The position numbers and the translations under genes are program-made. Below are positions 37,301-47,244 of a stretch of 64,000 nucleotides of DNA, in pieces. The stretch lies in assembly GCA_020284085.1 (NCBI GenBank), contig JACEVL010000161.1:1022501-1086500 (forward strand), read 5' to 3'. The DNA is from Aporrectodea caliginosa (lineage: Eukaryota > Annelida > Clitellata > Crassiclitellata > Lumbricidae). Numbering within the stretch: the stretch's first letter is position 1; every line of letters starts with the position of its first letter. A model generated the notes under the pieces. The model made no database searches, was not told the DNA's origin, and worked only from the letters and a program-made list of their open reading frames with translations.

Positions 37301-40300
37301 AAGATTTTTTATGTTAATCAAGTCAACAACTGTTATACTAAGTAAAGCATCTTTCGGTCGCTACATATTCTGTTGAAATTATATAGAGGTGTCCCTACTT
37401 AGCGGGATCTTTGATCCCTTCACGGCCTTCTCTTGTGGCATTCAACAATCCATACTTAAAAGTGCAATATGATATGTAATAGGCCTATTATTGTTTATTG
37501 TTGTTTGGCCACAAATAAACGATTGATTGATTGATTGATTGATTGATGATTGATATATTGTATATTGTCTAACGTAAACTCTGTCTTATGTAAGGAGAAC
37601 CAGACTTTTCATTAACCTGTTGCATCTGTTGGAAGAGGTTGAACCGGAGAGACATCATATCCCAGGTGACTTTGACGAGCACTTCCATGAAACTCTGTCT
37701 TAGGAACTGGCTTCCAGATGGAGGAGGAGCAGGCGGATGACCCTGGATGAAGATGATTGTGTTTTGACTCATCTTCATCCTCCTCATCGCGGATGCCTTC
37801 TGTTATTCCCTCTCTCTCAGCAACCGCCTGCCTCAGAAAGAAACACACCTGCTCAGAATAGCTGATCAGAAAGGTGAACAGACAGATGACAGACAGGTGG
37901 GCATACAGATTACAGGTGATCAGACAGATGGGCAGACAGATGGCAGACAGGTATGGGAAGGTGATCAGACAGGTGAGCTGACAGATGGAAAAACAGGTGA
38001 TTAGACAGATGAACAGTTAAGCAATAAAAGGCCACAAGACAACATGCTCTGAACAATCAAGGTGTCAACAGTGCTTTCATTGAATTCTACAGTGATTGCA
38101 ACGAACTTGGCACTTTGTCATTCTTGCCACTAAGAATCAATCAAGAGCGCAGTGAAAGGCACTAAAGGCTATGACGATGATGATGGTTCTCTGTTTGAAG
38201 GCAGGCCCATTGGCTTTTATGCCACCTGCGGATGATGAGTGAGGTGGTTTCTCGTTGCCTTCCTCACAGGCAGACGAAAAACTTGTCCAGGGTGCCACTG
38301 GCTGTGGCTTGAGGTAGATTCGAACCTGAGACCCTCCGGTTACAAGGCACAGAACATACCGATTCACCACCGCATCCCATTAATTAGATATAGACATACA
38401 TACATTGTGCACACGCACGCACACACACACACACACAATCGTCCTTCAGATCTACATGTTCTTTTAGCCAGAAACTCTGCATACAACGTTTACAAGAATC
38501 TAAAACTGTTCTTTATCGCCAGAGTTAGGCTGGGAGCGAACCTACCTGAGCAACAAGTTATCTTTGGGGGGGGTATAATCCGGTATATAAGCATCCCTGA
38601 ATGAATGAATGAATGAATACCATCCATCCCCAGCCAAAGACTTCGATTGGTAAACCAAACCAACTCACAATGCACGTCTCCAAAACCATGTCAACAATGA
38701 CTTTCCTAAGTCTCTGCAACTTCTCCTCTGCCAATTTGCACTGGTTCCGTTGCAAGGCAACAAACTCTGTCAGCGTCATGGTAACCGTGCTGTCCAGCCT
38801 CAGCAGCTCAATGGTGCAGTCAGGCTGCTGCTGATGAGGGAAAGATGCCAGAGAACAAAGGCGACGAACGTGGATGAGACAACCGCGAAGATATTCGTTC
38901 ACGAGGAAAAGATCTTTGTGAAGACGCGCTCTGAAATGGATAACTTCATTTTTTCACTGCAATTGTTCATTAATATTCCAGTATTATTATGATTATTGAT
39001 ACTATTCACATATAATTATCATTCAATTATTATTATTACTAATAAAAGTGCCACTGAAGGCAACAACAATGAAGCACTAAACTATAATATTATTAGTTTT
39101 ATTATTATTCTCATTATATTGTTTCACCCGATGTATAAATAAATTATTTTAATTATTATTATTATTTTAATTATTATTATTAGGATGATTTAGAAAAGGC
39201 AAGTCAGTGTAATCTAAAGGTGTTACATATAAGGGGTCGTCCATTAATTATGTCAACAAAATAGGGGAGACGGGGTTTGGAAAAGTTTGTTGTTGTTGAC
39301 AAGGGGTTGTTGTTTGGTGTTATTGATGTCAATTATTTTTCCAATGAATCAACACAGACCCTTCAAAATGGTAGCGAAAACATTAAGTAATGCTAAAAAT
39401 GTATAAAGCAATTAATATTTAATAAAAGCTGGTAATAAACTAAACTCATATATTTTAATACGAGATTGCATTTTTTAGTGACAATTGAAAAAAATGGCTA
39501 CATGTATTGAGCCATTGTGTTTCTTTTTGTAGGGGGTTCTGGGATTGTCAACATAATTTTCAAGGGGGTCCGTCAATCTTATGACAGTTGTTGACAAGGG
39601 GGTGGGTCAAAAACTGTTCACAAAAACTGTTGACATAATTAATGGCTGTCCCCTAATGTGTCTGTCTGTCTGACACAGCATCATCATGGCTGTTGTCTCA
39701 TCGTCTTACTTACACAGCAACAGTTTTCTTTTGAATTCGAACGTTTCTCTGCCACACTTTGAACGTCTTCCAAATTCTAGCGGAACAGAGTCAAAGTGGA
39801 AGAAAGTAAATTTTTAAATTACATTTTTTTAAACAATATTGTTGTATCGATCATTAATCATATTAAGTCAACCGACTAGATTAGATGAGACGAGATTACA
39901 TTATATTAAATTAGAAGAGGAGCAGTCCCTTAAGCTAGCCGTGAGGCAGCCATGGGCATGAAGTGTTAGCGACTTTATTTTCTTAGCCTCGGCATACGAG
40001 GGTGGATGGCCAGTCCTCTCCCTCACCTGAGTCATCTTCCCACTGACAGTGGAGCAGAAATCTCGAAACAAATTTCTGCCCTGGCAGGGATTTGAACCTC
40101 TGACCTCTCGATTGACAGTCCAGCACACTAACCACTACACTCAAGCACCATCAGATTAGGTTAGAATACCATGCAAATAGAACTTTTGGCTCCAGTTCGG
40201 ACAGACTTTAAAATTCTCTCCATAAAGTTTAATTTGCTATTTTTGGTTTCATTGTCCTGTGTGAATTAAATAATCCATCTAATCTAATCTAATGTAATCT

Positions 40301-43300
40301 AATCAAAACTGCACTGAAAATGAAAGCTGAACTTCACGGCTGACAGGTATTTCCAGGGATGAAGACATAGCACTGGGGAACCCGTACCTGAACTGTCGAA
40401 AGACCTTGAGGTGAAAGATCTGGTAGAAGAGCTTCCGTTCCCAGAGCCATTCGAGAAATCGCGACCTATCATAGATCTCACCAGAGAGCGTTCGATCCAC
40501 CTGAACAATAACAAAGCATCATCATCATTGTCATCATCATCACCACCACTACCATCAACCCAGCCCCCACCACCACCACCCCCACCACCACCACCACCAC
40601 CACCACCACCACCACCTGGACCTTTCACAGAAATACACTGGAATGCTATCAACATTATTTTGGTGCAAATTATAGAGGCCAAGATTAGATTAGATTATAG
40701 ATTAGATTACACATTAGATTATAGATTAGATTATAGATGGGATTGGATTGTACTGGATTAGATTAGAGATTATATTAGCTTAGATTATACATAAGATTAG
40801 ATTATATATTATAGATTTGATTAGATTGGATTAGATAATAGATTAGATTAGATTAGATTAGATTACCCGGTAGATTACATTAGAGATTATATAAGAGATT
40901 AGAGATTATATTAGATAATATATTAGATCAGATTAGATTAGAGAGCATCAGAGACAAACCCGAATGACACTTGTGCTTGTTCCTAGAAAGTACAGTGCCT
41001 TCGGCCGTGCTTCATTGGCTGAGACAATCTGCAGATCGTACGGATTATATCGTTCTCCTGATTGCCTTCGACCCTTTTGCAATGCGTAGAAAAACTCTCC
41101 ATCTGATTGGTCGGCATCGAGTCCTTTGGGCAACTAAAAACAGACCACGGGTAGGAAAAATAAGTACAAGAAATACAATCAATTCCTGGGGGCCGTCCAT
41201 AAATGACGTCACGCTATTTTGGTCGATTTAGCCCCCTCCCCTCATCACACTTCGTCACAAAAAGTAACACCCCTCTGAAAATGACGTCACAAAGCTCTGA
41301 CCCCCCAAACCCAATGCTCCTTCATGGAATCATAAGTAAGTAAGAGTATTCTTTATTGAACCAGTTGCAATCCGCATTCTGGTGTACATACATCATATAT
41401 AATAAACAATAAACAATCAATAGTCAATATGAATAAAGCATTCTAACTATAAAAGTTTTTTCATATTATGATTAGCTAAAGGTAAAACACGGTCATGTGA
41501 CGGGGTCGAAGGGAATAGGTCAACAGCTTTTTTGGAGGAAGAAACCTATGTAGAACATGGCCTGGGTTTGCCAGGACCGCCGAAAACAAGCAGGTGTCGG
41601 CTTTAAGGCAGTTGTTCAAAGGTTGGGCTATCACTTGGGAGGTATCGCTGACGGATCAATCTGTTCATTACAGACTGGAGCATTCCCTTCTCCCTTTGGC
41701 TGGCAAAGCCCCACCATGCCGGAGCAGCATACAACAGGCGTGCCACCGTTGTCGCCCTCACCACATCGTAAAGCCCAGGGCCAGATAGACCATGGGCAGT
41801 TAGTATGCGCAGGGCATACATGGATTGCGAAAGCATTAATATTTTAAAATCTAACGGTGACCAAATATTGAAATAATTAGAAAATTATTAATAATGGTGC
41901 CCGTATAGTATACATTAAAATAATTAAAATAATAATGAAAATTTAATCGTCAAAATTAGTGCTGTTATTATTAAAATTCAATTGTTGTTAATTGTTAAAT
42001 TTAATAACATAGACCGGGTGTGACGTCACACTACTCAGACCCCCCACCCCCATGTCACACATCGTCACAAATTTCCGACCCCTCCCTCCCTAGGTGCGTG
42101 ACGTCATTTATGGACGGCCCCCTGTAGCAAATTCTAAAATTTTATTTCCAGAGAATAAATACCATTAAAAACCAAATCTTGAATCAATACAGGATGTTAT
42201 ATACTTTTAAGCTGTGTTTATTAGATGTCTGTACACCAAAGTGTGATTAGCAATAATTGGTTAATAAAAATATACTTACTTACTTACTTACTTAATACTA
42301 AAGTCCAGAATTTGTGCTGAAATGCTGACCTGGTTTTCTGGAGATGGATCAACGTCATCCAGGAGCTGCCACAGCTTCTTTCGACACCCAGGAGCGAGGT
42401 CAGGCAGGTCGACGACCCAACCCAGTTTCCTTCTCCTCTCGATTATGACCTCAATGAAATTGTCGTTCTGTGGCACTAGAAATATTGACCCAAAGTGACA
42501 GAAAACATAAAATCAGAAATCATGTTAATCACATTAGTCCAAAAGACCTGAGATAACATAACATAACATAAATGAATATTTGTAAAGCACAACTTCAAGG
42601 AAAAACTCATCAGTAGCGTGGTGGACCCAACAAGGACAACCCTCATTCAAACACAATAGAATTCAAGTGCTTGTAGAACAGAGAATGAGATAGCATGACC
42701 ATATCAGGTCTAGTTTTATGAGGAAGGTTGTTCCAGGCCACAGGACCAACAAAAGCAGAACTTCTGTGCTGAGTTGTAGAGGAACAAGAAAAACACCCTG
42801 ATCGACCAAACGAAGCGACCTGCAGCAAGGAACAGATCAGGCAGAGATATACACAGTGAGTCAAGATAACTCCCACCAACCAGTTCCGCATGAAAGTTGA
42901 TAATCTTAAATACAATGCTTTGAGGGACAGGCAACCAGCGCAAGGTATCACGAATGTAGGTAGATATATGTTCAATCAGAGAAGCAAATTAAAGATTTGT
43001 TCCTCCCAACGTAATCTGAGCAAAATGGGTTAGGAGTCTGGAAGGGGGCTTGGTGATCCCCTTTCTAAAAAAAGCTTTGCCAAACTAAATCTTAAATGGT
43101 ACATTTTTGGCATACAAATCTGTCTTAATTTTGATCTTCATTATCAAAACTCTCTACAGTGGAACGAGGATTTGGTATTGACTGCCAGGTTGTTGCCAGC
43201 ACATCAGTATGATTTCGATTCATACGCAGTGAAAAATGACAAATTTAAACGTTTATTCTCAAGTCTTTAGGCAAGGCTCTGTGGGCCAGAAAAAACATCA

Positions 43301-46115
43301 TCGGCGGGCCAGATATGCACCTGAGCCGGATTTTTTTCACACCCCTGTGTTAAACTAAAATTGTATTCTACAAACGAATTAAGTCAACAATCCTGAGCTA
43401 AAGCATCACCAGTGGTGTTATAACCAAGTGTTGAGGTGAAAGAGGCTTTGGCGTACTTGGTGGTCAAACACTGACCTGTGGTGTCATAGAGATTGGTTTG
43501 AAAGCGAGCAAGGACTATCTTTGGATCCGGTTGACTCCATGACTTCTGAGGCACGCTCAGTGACCCAATGACCTCAGGTGACCTCGTGTGACCTCTCAAT
43601 GTCTTCTTGCTTGTGGGCAGTTTTGCTTCGTCTTCTAGAAACAAGAAACTCAACAGTAAAATAATAAATTATCATCAATATGCCACCACCATCATCGTCA
43701 TCATCATCATCATCATTGTCATCTTTTTATCATCACTATTGCCAGATATCACCATCACTATTATCACTACCACCACCACTACATTACCATCTTTTCTACC
43801 ATAATCACCGCCATCACCACCCAGAAACCCACACCATCACAACCACCACCACTTCCTCCACCACCCCAACCACAACACCACCAGCAACATCATCTTCATT
43901 GCCTTCTCCCGCCTCTACCATCTTCTGTCTTGACAGCAATTGTTGTGTGGTATTGTAATCATAATAGTAAACTCAAAATTTCTAAAGCACTACTCTAAAG
44001 CTAAGCGCAGGGCACCAGCTTATTCACGAGTGCTGCATCATTTCAGACGGGTTGTCCAGAGATCAAAGTCCACTGAAGATCCGAGTCAGGTTGCCAGAGA
44101 GACCACAGAGAGAGGAGGCAGAGCAGTTGCTGAGGACGATTTCGTTGAGAACAAGAAAGCCTGGAAGGCGTAGGATCGGATGGATTAGGGTAGGTATTCT
44201 TGAAAAGGCTACAATATATTAATGGGAAAGTACTGTGTGGAATAACCTAGTTCAACTTTCTGCTTTGACAGGCTTGGCAAGGTCAAGCTCTCGGTCACAC
44301 TCGTGTGCTTTGACCTGAGAGTCTTCGATCCAAGGTCATTGCCACCATCGGAAGATCTTGCCACCAGAGGCAAGCAACCACGACTGGCATAGATCTTTCT
44401 CTGCAAACTAAAAATACATCCAATTAGTTTATAGAAAATCAATGTTTCTGTGTTTATTACAAATACCTATTAATTAGTCACTTCTAATGCACCGTTGTGT
44501 CTAATGCTCTGTTCACGGTGACCTGACTGTCCCATTCGTCCACACTGCTACAATGCAGAGCCGATACTTCTCCATACTTGGTCCGACAACATGGAACAAG
44601 CTCCTTATAACAAAACTGCCATCTCCCTAATGTTACCTGCTCTAAGTTTCTTCCGCATGGCCTGGGTCGGGAGTGCCTCTGAGTAGGAATCTTGAAGGGG
44701 TGCTATATAAATTCTGATTGATTGATTGAATAATTGATTTATTGATTGATTAATTGAAGGCATCAACCTATGGCGCAATGAAGCCAACCCACAATTAGGT
44801 CAACATACAGAAGGTCATTCACCATGAAGAAATCTTTGTATAGAAGAGCTTTGAAACAGATACCACATCATACCAGTGCCTCTGAGGCTTTGAAAGTGTT
44901 AAAGATTTCAGCAACACAACATCTGTTGCCACGAGATTTGCGGATGCAGTCTTATTGGTCACTATACTTTGAAATGTGAACTTTACATCATCGGCTACCA
45001 GTGAACTTGCCATTCTTCGAACAGTTTATGATCTTGAAGCGAGCGTCAGAAGCACTCATAGTAGTTGCTAATAGCCGATTTTTCTTGATCCAACAACAGT
45101 GACATTTTACATCAACTGTCCATTTAGTAAAATGCAAGCGTTTGACTTGCATTATTAAAACGCTTACCGGTAATTACAGTATTAAATGCATAGAGCATTA
45201 ACAAGTTGCAACCTGTCAGCTTGGTGTTGTGAATAAACGAAATTGATTGATTGATTGATTGAGCATATTAATTAATTAATATTAAAAGTATTACTTACTT
45301 ACTGTGTGCTGATATATGAAAGGATGTTGTGCTGTCTACTATTCTAGTTTGAGTTAGCTTAGGGTGTTTATGGTTTTTCGGTGCTATATCAATGCTACAA
45401 TTACAATTAGTTACTATTGATTTGAAAAAGAGAATCTTCTTCCCACAATGAACTAACTTGGGAATAAACTGAATGTCGGATCCATCCTGGCTCTCCATCA
45501 AAGCCTTCTGCCGCAAGGACTTCTGTGATGCGGCAATGCCAAAAGTCTGAAAACAATATGACAACTCGGAATAACTCTGCCACAAAAGTGACGTAATTCA
45601 CCAGACATTAAAGTCAGAAACTAGATCTGGAAGAATTTATGTATGTATGGATGTATGTATGTGTTATTTGTGTATCTATGTATGCATTTCTCTAAGCATA
45701 CTGACTTTACTCTGTAAGTGCACTGACCTTATTCTGTTAATGCACTGACCTTATTCAGTAAGCTCACTGACCTATTTCTCTAAGCACACTGACCTAATTC
45801 TGTAAGCACAATGACCTAATTCTGTAAGCACACTGACCTAATTTTGTAAGTGCACTGACCTAATTCTGCAAGCGCACTGACCTTATTCTGTAAGCGATAG
45901 ACTTGGCTCTGATCTGGATTACGGTGTAGCCTCAGCTCCAGAAGTCCACCAGGCACCTTTTCTTTCCAGCCTGGAATGGAAAGCTCTTCCACACGAACTG
46001 ACTTTTGGCTTGCAGAAGCCATCTCCCTGGAGGAGAGGCTGCTGGCGCTCTGCCTGCTCACATCTCCCAGGAACAGCAACTCATTTTCATAAGTATCAGA
46101 CGCTGGAGAAACCAT
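22227..46115 (-). CDS. DNAH6-like: Axonemal dynein heavy chain, DNAH6-type: tail and linker only (30 exons, 1565 residues, 3' incomplete)
   Basis: Minus-strand exons in transcript order: 46115-45882, 45546-45458, 44407-44250, 43634-43476, 42475-42330, 41133-40960, 40500-40388, 38930-38669, 37827-37617, 35762-35584, 35224-35106, 34668-34566, 33001-32768, 32361-32285, 32112-32003, 31750-31494, 30883-30761, 30138-30086, 29818-29770, 29319-29101, 28785-28502, 27657-27428, 26994-26804, 26269-26030, 25393-25272, 24685-24514, 23744-23640, 23225-23107, 22773-22699, 22314-22227. All phases agree. Hallmarks are [44 protein letters not shown] and EGEVV. Dynein heavy chains drive ciliary beating as inner-arm motors. 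The ATP-hydrolysing AAA ring, stalk and microtubule-binding domain are not in this window. The last exon has a good GTGAGC donor, so transcription probably continues. The start ATG at 46115 is the first in an exon that opens at 46124. Confidence 0.88.
22375..22650. repeat. Degenerate ~15-bp tandem repeat (CATAATGCCATTTAA type)
   Basis: Irregular repeats of TTTAACATAATGCCA, with many single-base variants. They fill the intron between the last two dynein exons of the window. Confidence 0.8.
22795..23095. repeat. GGAT-rich microsatellite
   Basis: A long ATGGATGG tract with interruptions, intronic in the dynein gene. Apparent Ser/His/Pro-rich minus-strand ORFs over it are artefacts of the repeat. 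Confidence 0.9.
23370..23480. repeat. GACAGACAAACA microsatellite
   Basis: A 12-base unit (AGACAGACAAAC) repeated in the dynein intron. It is similar to the tract at 35800-36160. Confidence 0.9.
25533..25725. repeat. ATTACAAATTAC-rich decayed element
   Basis: It opens with TCAGGGATGGGCAAATTA, a sequence like the ends of hAT elements, and continues as many copies of AAATTACAAATTAC. No clear second terminus was found. It lies in the dynein intron between exons 24 and 25. Confidence 0.4.
26300..26790. repeat. Purine-rich GAGA/AGACAG tract
   Basis: The plus strand is almost all purine here: GAGGAGGAGGA first, then AGAGAGACAGAGAG. A 30-40-base segment with TGGTGGCAT occurs twice (about 26530 and 26685). 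The tract is intronic in the dynein gene. Confidence 0.85.
28210..28350 (+). mobile_element. SINE of the 'caagtccttcac' family, 3' part
   Basis: ACCTTGAGCAAGTCCTTCAC, then AGTTGCTTAGCACC, then an AAT microsatellite tail (to about 28350). The same body recurs at 15640, 32485, 51080 (minus), 61450 and 62870. Confidence 0.6.
29515..29640 (-). mobile_element. tRNA-derived SINE fragment, minus copy
   Basis: Body part of the SINE described at 10845-11118: CCTCTCCCTCGCC, TCTTCCCACC, then AGCAGAAATCTCAAAAC. The tRNA-like end is missing. A GGAC/GGAT microsatellite precedes it (about 29440-29520). Confidence 0.6.
29764..29873 (-). repeat. Second copy of a dynein exon-18 region, decayed
   Basis: Compared with 30062-30152, both ends match (TGACTTTGAxCGTGTTGAT on the left, ATGGCGTCAAGAACTCTTGC on the right). 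In the right part of this copy the frame used by exon 18 hits a TAA after six codons. Exon 19 (29770-29818) overlaps the left part. Confidence 0.5.
30235..30590. repeat. 12/24-bp minisatellite (TAACTTGAGAGG type)
   Basis: Alternating AACTTGAGAGGT and AACTTGATAAGT units, with one larger duplication (30345-30395 repeats 30218-30265). It is intronic in the dynein gene. Confidence 0.85.
31040..31250 (-). mobile_element. tRNA-derived SINE of a third type, decayed minus copy
   Basis: Read on the minus strand, the right end resembles a tRNA (GCGGTGGTGTAGGATGG, then a B-box-like GGTTTGAAT). A better-preserved relative lies at 38155-38390. Confidence 0.5.
31285..31365. repeat. AAT microsatellite
   Basis: A run of AAT/GAT trinucleotides in the dynein intron. 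Similar AAT runs lie at 28304-28350, 28448-28490, 31780-31835 and 36290-36335. Confidence 0.9.
32415..32600 (+). mobile_element. tRNA-derived SINE, 'caagtccttcac' family, fuller copy
   Basis: A tRNA-like head (AACTTGTAATGCGAGAATATG, then a B-box-like GAGTTCGACTC) leads into GAGCAAGTCCTTCACTTAC and GTGCTTGGTCATCAGATAG, and an AAT/GAAT tail follows. It is intronic in the dynein gene. Confidence 0.7.
33110..33975 (+). mobile_element. 3' end of a non-LTR retrotransposon (reverse-transcriptase C-terminus), copy 1
   Basis: The plus-strand frame 33128-33472 encodes the end of a LINE-type reverse-transcriptase ORF. It has the pattern [48 protein letters not shown] and a final FKRKLRTHL. Only the last ~115 codons are present. 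A 3'UTR with a duplicated TTGTTGAAGTAGTTAAGTTAG stretch follows, and then a GATT tail. It lies in a dynein intron in antisense orientation. It is a dead 5'-truncated copy. Confidence 0.8.
34220..34550. repeat. GACA/AGAC microsatellite
   Basis: AGACAGAGACAGACAG tract immediately next to dynein exon 12 (34566-34668). The long Arg/Gln/Thr- and Cys/Leu/Ser-rich ORFs on both strands are repeat artefacts. Confidence 0.9.
34780..34985. repeat. GGAT microsatellite
   Basis: ATGGATGGATAGATGA tract in the dynein intron. Like the one at 22795-23095, it is flanked by short GATT runs. Confidence 0.9.
35290..35500. repeat. AGACAGACAGGC minisatellite
   Basis: Imperfect units with AGACAGACAGGCATGCAGACAG. 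It is intronic in the dynein gene. Confidence 0.85.
35800..36165. repeat. AGACAGACAAAC microsatellite
   Basis: Begins just upstream of the dynein exon at 35584-35762 and runs for about 360 bases, with a larger internal duplication (GACAGCCTGxCAAATACAGAC at about 35910 and 36036). Confidence 0.9.
36905..37555 (+). mobile_element. 3' end of the same non-LTR retrotransposon, copy 2
   Basis: The frame from 36908 encodes the same reverse-transcriptase end ([39 protein letters not shown]). Here the tryptophan codon after this point is TGA (near 37110), so the copy is broken. A matching remainder continues to FKNKLRTYL and a stop near 37200. The 3' region contains ATCCCTTCACGGCCTTCTC and ends in GATTGATTGATT. 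Confidence 0.78.
38155..38390 (-). mobile_element. tRNA-derived SINE of a third type, minus copy
   Basis: On the minus strand the end reads GCGGTGGTGAATCGG, then TGTAACCGGAGGG and the B-box-like GGTTCGAATC, followed by a body rich in GTGGCACCCTGG. It lacks a full cloverleaf, so it is a SINE head and not a tRNA gene. Intronic in the dynein gene. Confidence 0.65.
39233..39653. mobile_element. MITE with GGGGTCGTCCATTAATTATGT ends
   Basis: The left end GGGGTCGTCCATTAATTATG (39233) and right end CATAATTAATGGCTGTCCCC (to 39653) are inverted repeats with a few differences. Short TTGTTGACAAGGGG motifs repeat inside. No coding capacity. A related family with CCGTCCATAAATGACGTCA ends lies at 41190-42122. 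Confidence 0.75.
39915..40150 (-). mobile_element. tRNA-derived SINE, minus copy
   Basis: Reverse complement of the SINE at 10845-11118, with the B-box-like end GGATTTGAACCTCTGACC and the A-box-like CTAACCACTACACTC. It is in the dynein intron between exons 7 and 8. Confidence 0.78.
40683..40950. repeat. TTAGATTAGA tandem tract
   Basis: Degenerate repeats of GATTAGATTATA in the dynein intron. Confidence 0.85.
41190..42122. mobile_element. MITE with CCGTCCATAAATGACGTCA ends, split by a LINE fragment
   Basis: The left end GGGGGCCGTCCATAAATGAC (41190) and right end GTCATTTATGGACGGCCCCC (to 42122) are near-perfect inverted repeats. Both inner flanks repeat TCATCACACTTCGTCACAAA-like and TGACCCCCC-like motifs. 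The middle (about 41333-41845) is a foreign LINE fragment, so this is a nested insertion in the dynein intron. Confidence 0.8.
41333..41845 (-). mobile_element. LINE fragment (reverse-transcriptase end) with CTTA tail
   Basis: The minus-strand frame 41836-41603 encodes [36 protein letters not shown] and [10 protein letters not shown], typical of the C-terminal end of a CR1/L2-like reverse transcriptase. It ends downstream in GGTTCAATAAAGAATACTCT and a short CTTA run (41333-41350). It belongs to a different family from the copies at 33110 and 36905. Confidence 0.75.
42218..42294 (+). mobile_element. LINE 3' tail with CTTA repeats
   Basis: GTACACCAAAGTGTGATTAG, TTGGTTAATAAAAATATACT and a CTTA run. 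Related tails lie at 12000-12060, 59075-59147 and 62700-62773. It overlaps no dynein exon: exon 5 begins at 42330. Confidence 0.55.
43020..43350 (-). mobile_element. Non-autonomous hAT-like repeat, copy with one end
   Basis: Matches 61985-62302 over about 300 bases (TTTGCCAAACTAAATCTTAAATGG, GGTATTGACTG, TTAGGCAAGGCTCTG, GGGCCAGA). It ends in CACACCCCTG, the inverted terminus of the family, but lacks the other terminus. Confidence 0.65.
43975..44165. repeat. Dispersed repeat 'gcgcagggcaccagcttattcac'
   Basis: Copy of a repeat that also occurs at 48840-48990 (long match) and, as fragments, at 61905-61985 and 59240-59300. The function and class are unknown. It lies in the dynein intron. Confidence 0.7.
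44660..44745 (-). repeat. Short SINE-like repeat with GATT tail, minus copy
   Basis: GGCCTGGGTCGGGAGTGCC, then TTGAAGGGGTGCTATATAA and TTCTGATTGATTGATTG. The complete form of this family is GGGAGCGCCTCTGAGTAGG plus TTGAAGGGGCGCTATATAA plus a GATT tail. Confidence 0.7.
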
Positions 46116-46124
46116 CCTAACATC

Positions 46125-47244
46125 CTGAAAGGAATGACCATTTTACCACCTTAAAAGAAATTTACGAAACCACTCTACCATCCTAAAATGTTAAATACCA
46201 AAAAAGTAATTAAATTCTATTCAATAATTGTGATTATGCTCTCGGGAATGCAGCTCCACTTAAAGCAACAAGTGAGGCATGTATGAATATATGTATACGT
46301 CTGTATGTATCGGATGTATGTATGCATTTGTGTGTATGTAACTATGTATGTATCAATGTATGTGTGCATGCATGCACGTATGCATGGATGCATGTAGATA
46401 TGTAGCCTATCTGGTTACTTGTAAAGTGACTTTCAAGAATCTCAAAATGACGCCCTCAGCCCTTGTGAGGTTCTTAAATGTCCTATGAACTACTATTATA
46501 GCGCTATATAAGTTTCAGATTAGATAAGGTTATAATAGCATAGATAGGCCTAACTGAGGGTGCGATATGTGTTCGAGAATGTTAGAAGTCCTTTGGCCTG
46601 AATAAGCATGGGGAGCTTTGCATATACACATACACCGTGCAATCCAATTATTTATAATCTAATCCCATCCAATTCAATCTAATTAAAAGTAATTTATTCT
46701 GAAACACGCTGTCATAAGCCGAATTAGAGTCGTGCAGAGTACTATACATGCATTACATTTGAAATTAGAATTCTGATGATTTAGGCGATCGAATGCGAGG
46801 TCGCCTGGCGCCCAAAGTCTTTGAACAAACGTCCGATCAATAGACGGGCGAGCAGAATTAATTTCTAAATTAATTAATCAATTAATCCCCAAAGTATGGC
46901 AAACATTTTCGAAGTTCCAAGTACTTTCCGTTACCATAGTAACCACATATCGGTACCCTGCTTTTGAAAGCGTGATATTAGTTGCTGTAGCGCATTTATT
47001 TTTGTGTTGTAATGAGCGCGATGTAGTTGTTGGGCTCGAGTTTATTCGATATTGTGAAATATCGCATTAATTGGACCCACGTCTTATAATTATTACAGTC
47101 CCTATAGATAAATTAAAATCGATTCTCTTCAGCACAGGCTGTCTTTGCCTCTGTCTGCAAACAACCGTGTATCCATTTCTATCTACATGTACTTTTGTAT
47201 ATTTCGCTTTGCCGTGAGAACTGATTCTTCTACGCAGACGGCAG
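46125..47244. other. Spacer between the dynein start and a candidate plus-strand first exon
   Basis: It contains the first visible intron of the dynein transcript, with tetranucleotide ATGT sequence around 46270-46400. From about 46900 onwards it is CpG-containing and less repetitive. This last part is the likeliest place for a shared promoter. No clear TATA box or coding exon was seen. Confidence 0.4.

Larger units (their letters stand above)
37617..41133 (-). other. Dynein heavy chain exons 6-9: N-terminal tail core
   Basis: Residues 263 to about 515. [27 protein letters not shown] and [14 protein letters not shown] match the conserved DNAH6-type tail, followed by an LTEFVALQ region. The introns hold a MITE (39233-39653), a SINE (39915-40150), a CCA/TGG tract near 40560-40617 and a TTAGA-rich tract at 40683-40950. 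Confidence 0.8.
42330..46124 (-). other. Dynein heavy chain exons 1-5: extreme N-terminal tail
   Basis: Residues 1-262. This part is poorly conserved in the family. It is Ser/Lys-rich and ends with [15 protein letters not shown]. These exons were placed by splice signals and unbroken phase rather than by strong similarity. The acceptor at 46125 shows that a 5' non-coding exon must lie further right, or that translation starts there. SINE fragments (about 43980-44165) and an hAT-like repeat copy (43020-43350) occupy the introns. Confidence 0.65.

Noticed and set aside
44819..45013. 64-codon minus ORF as a dynein exon
   Set aside because: It does not fit the phase of the neighbouring dynein exons, which join directly without it, and no dynein similarity is visible.
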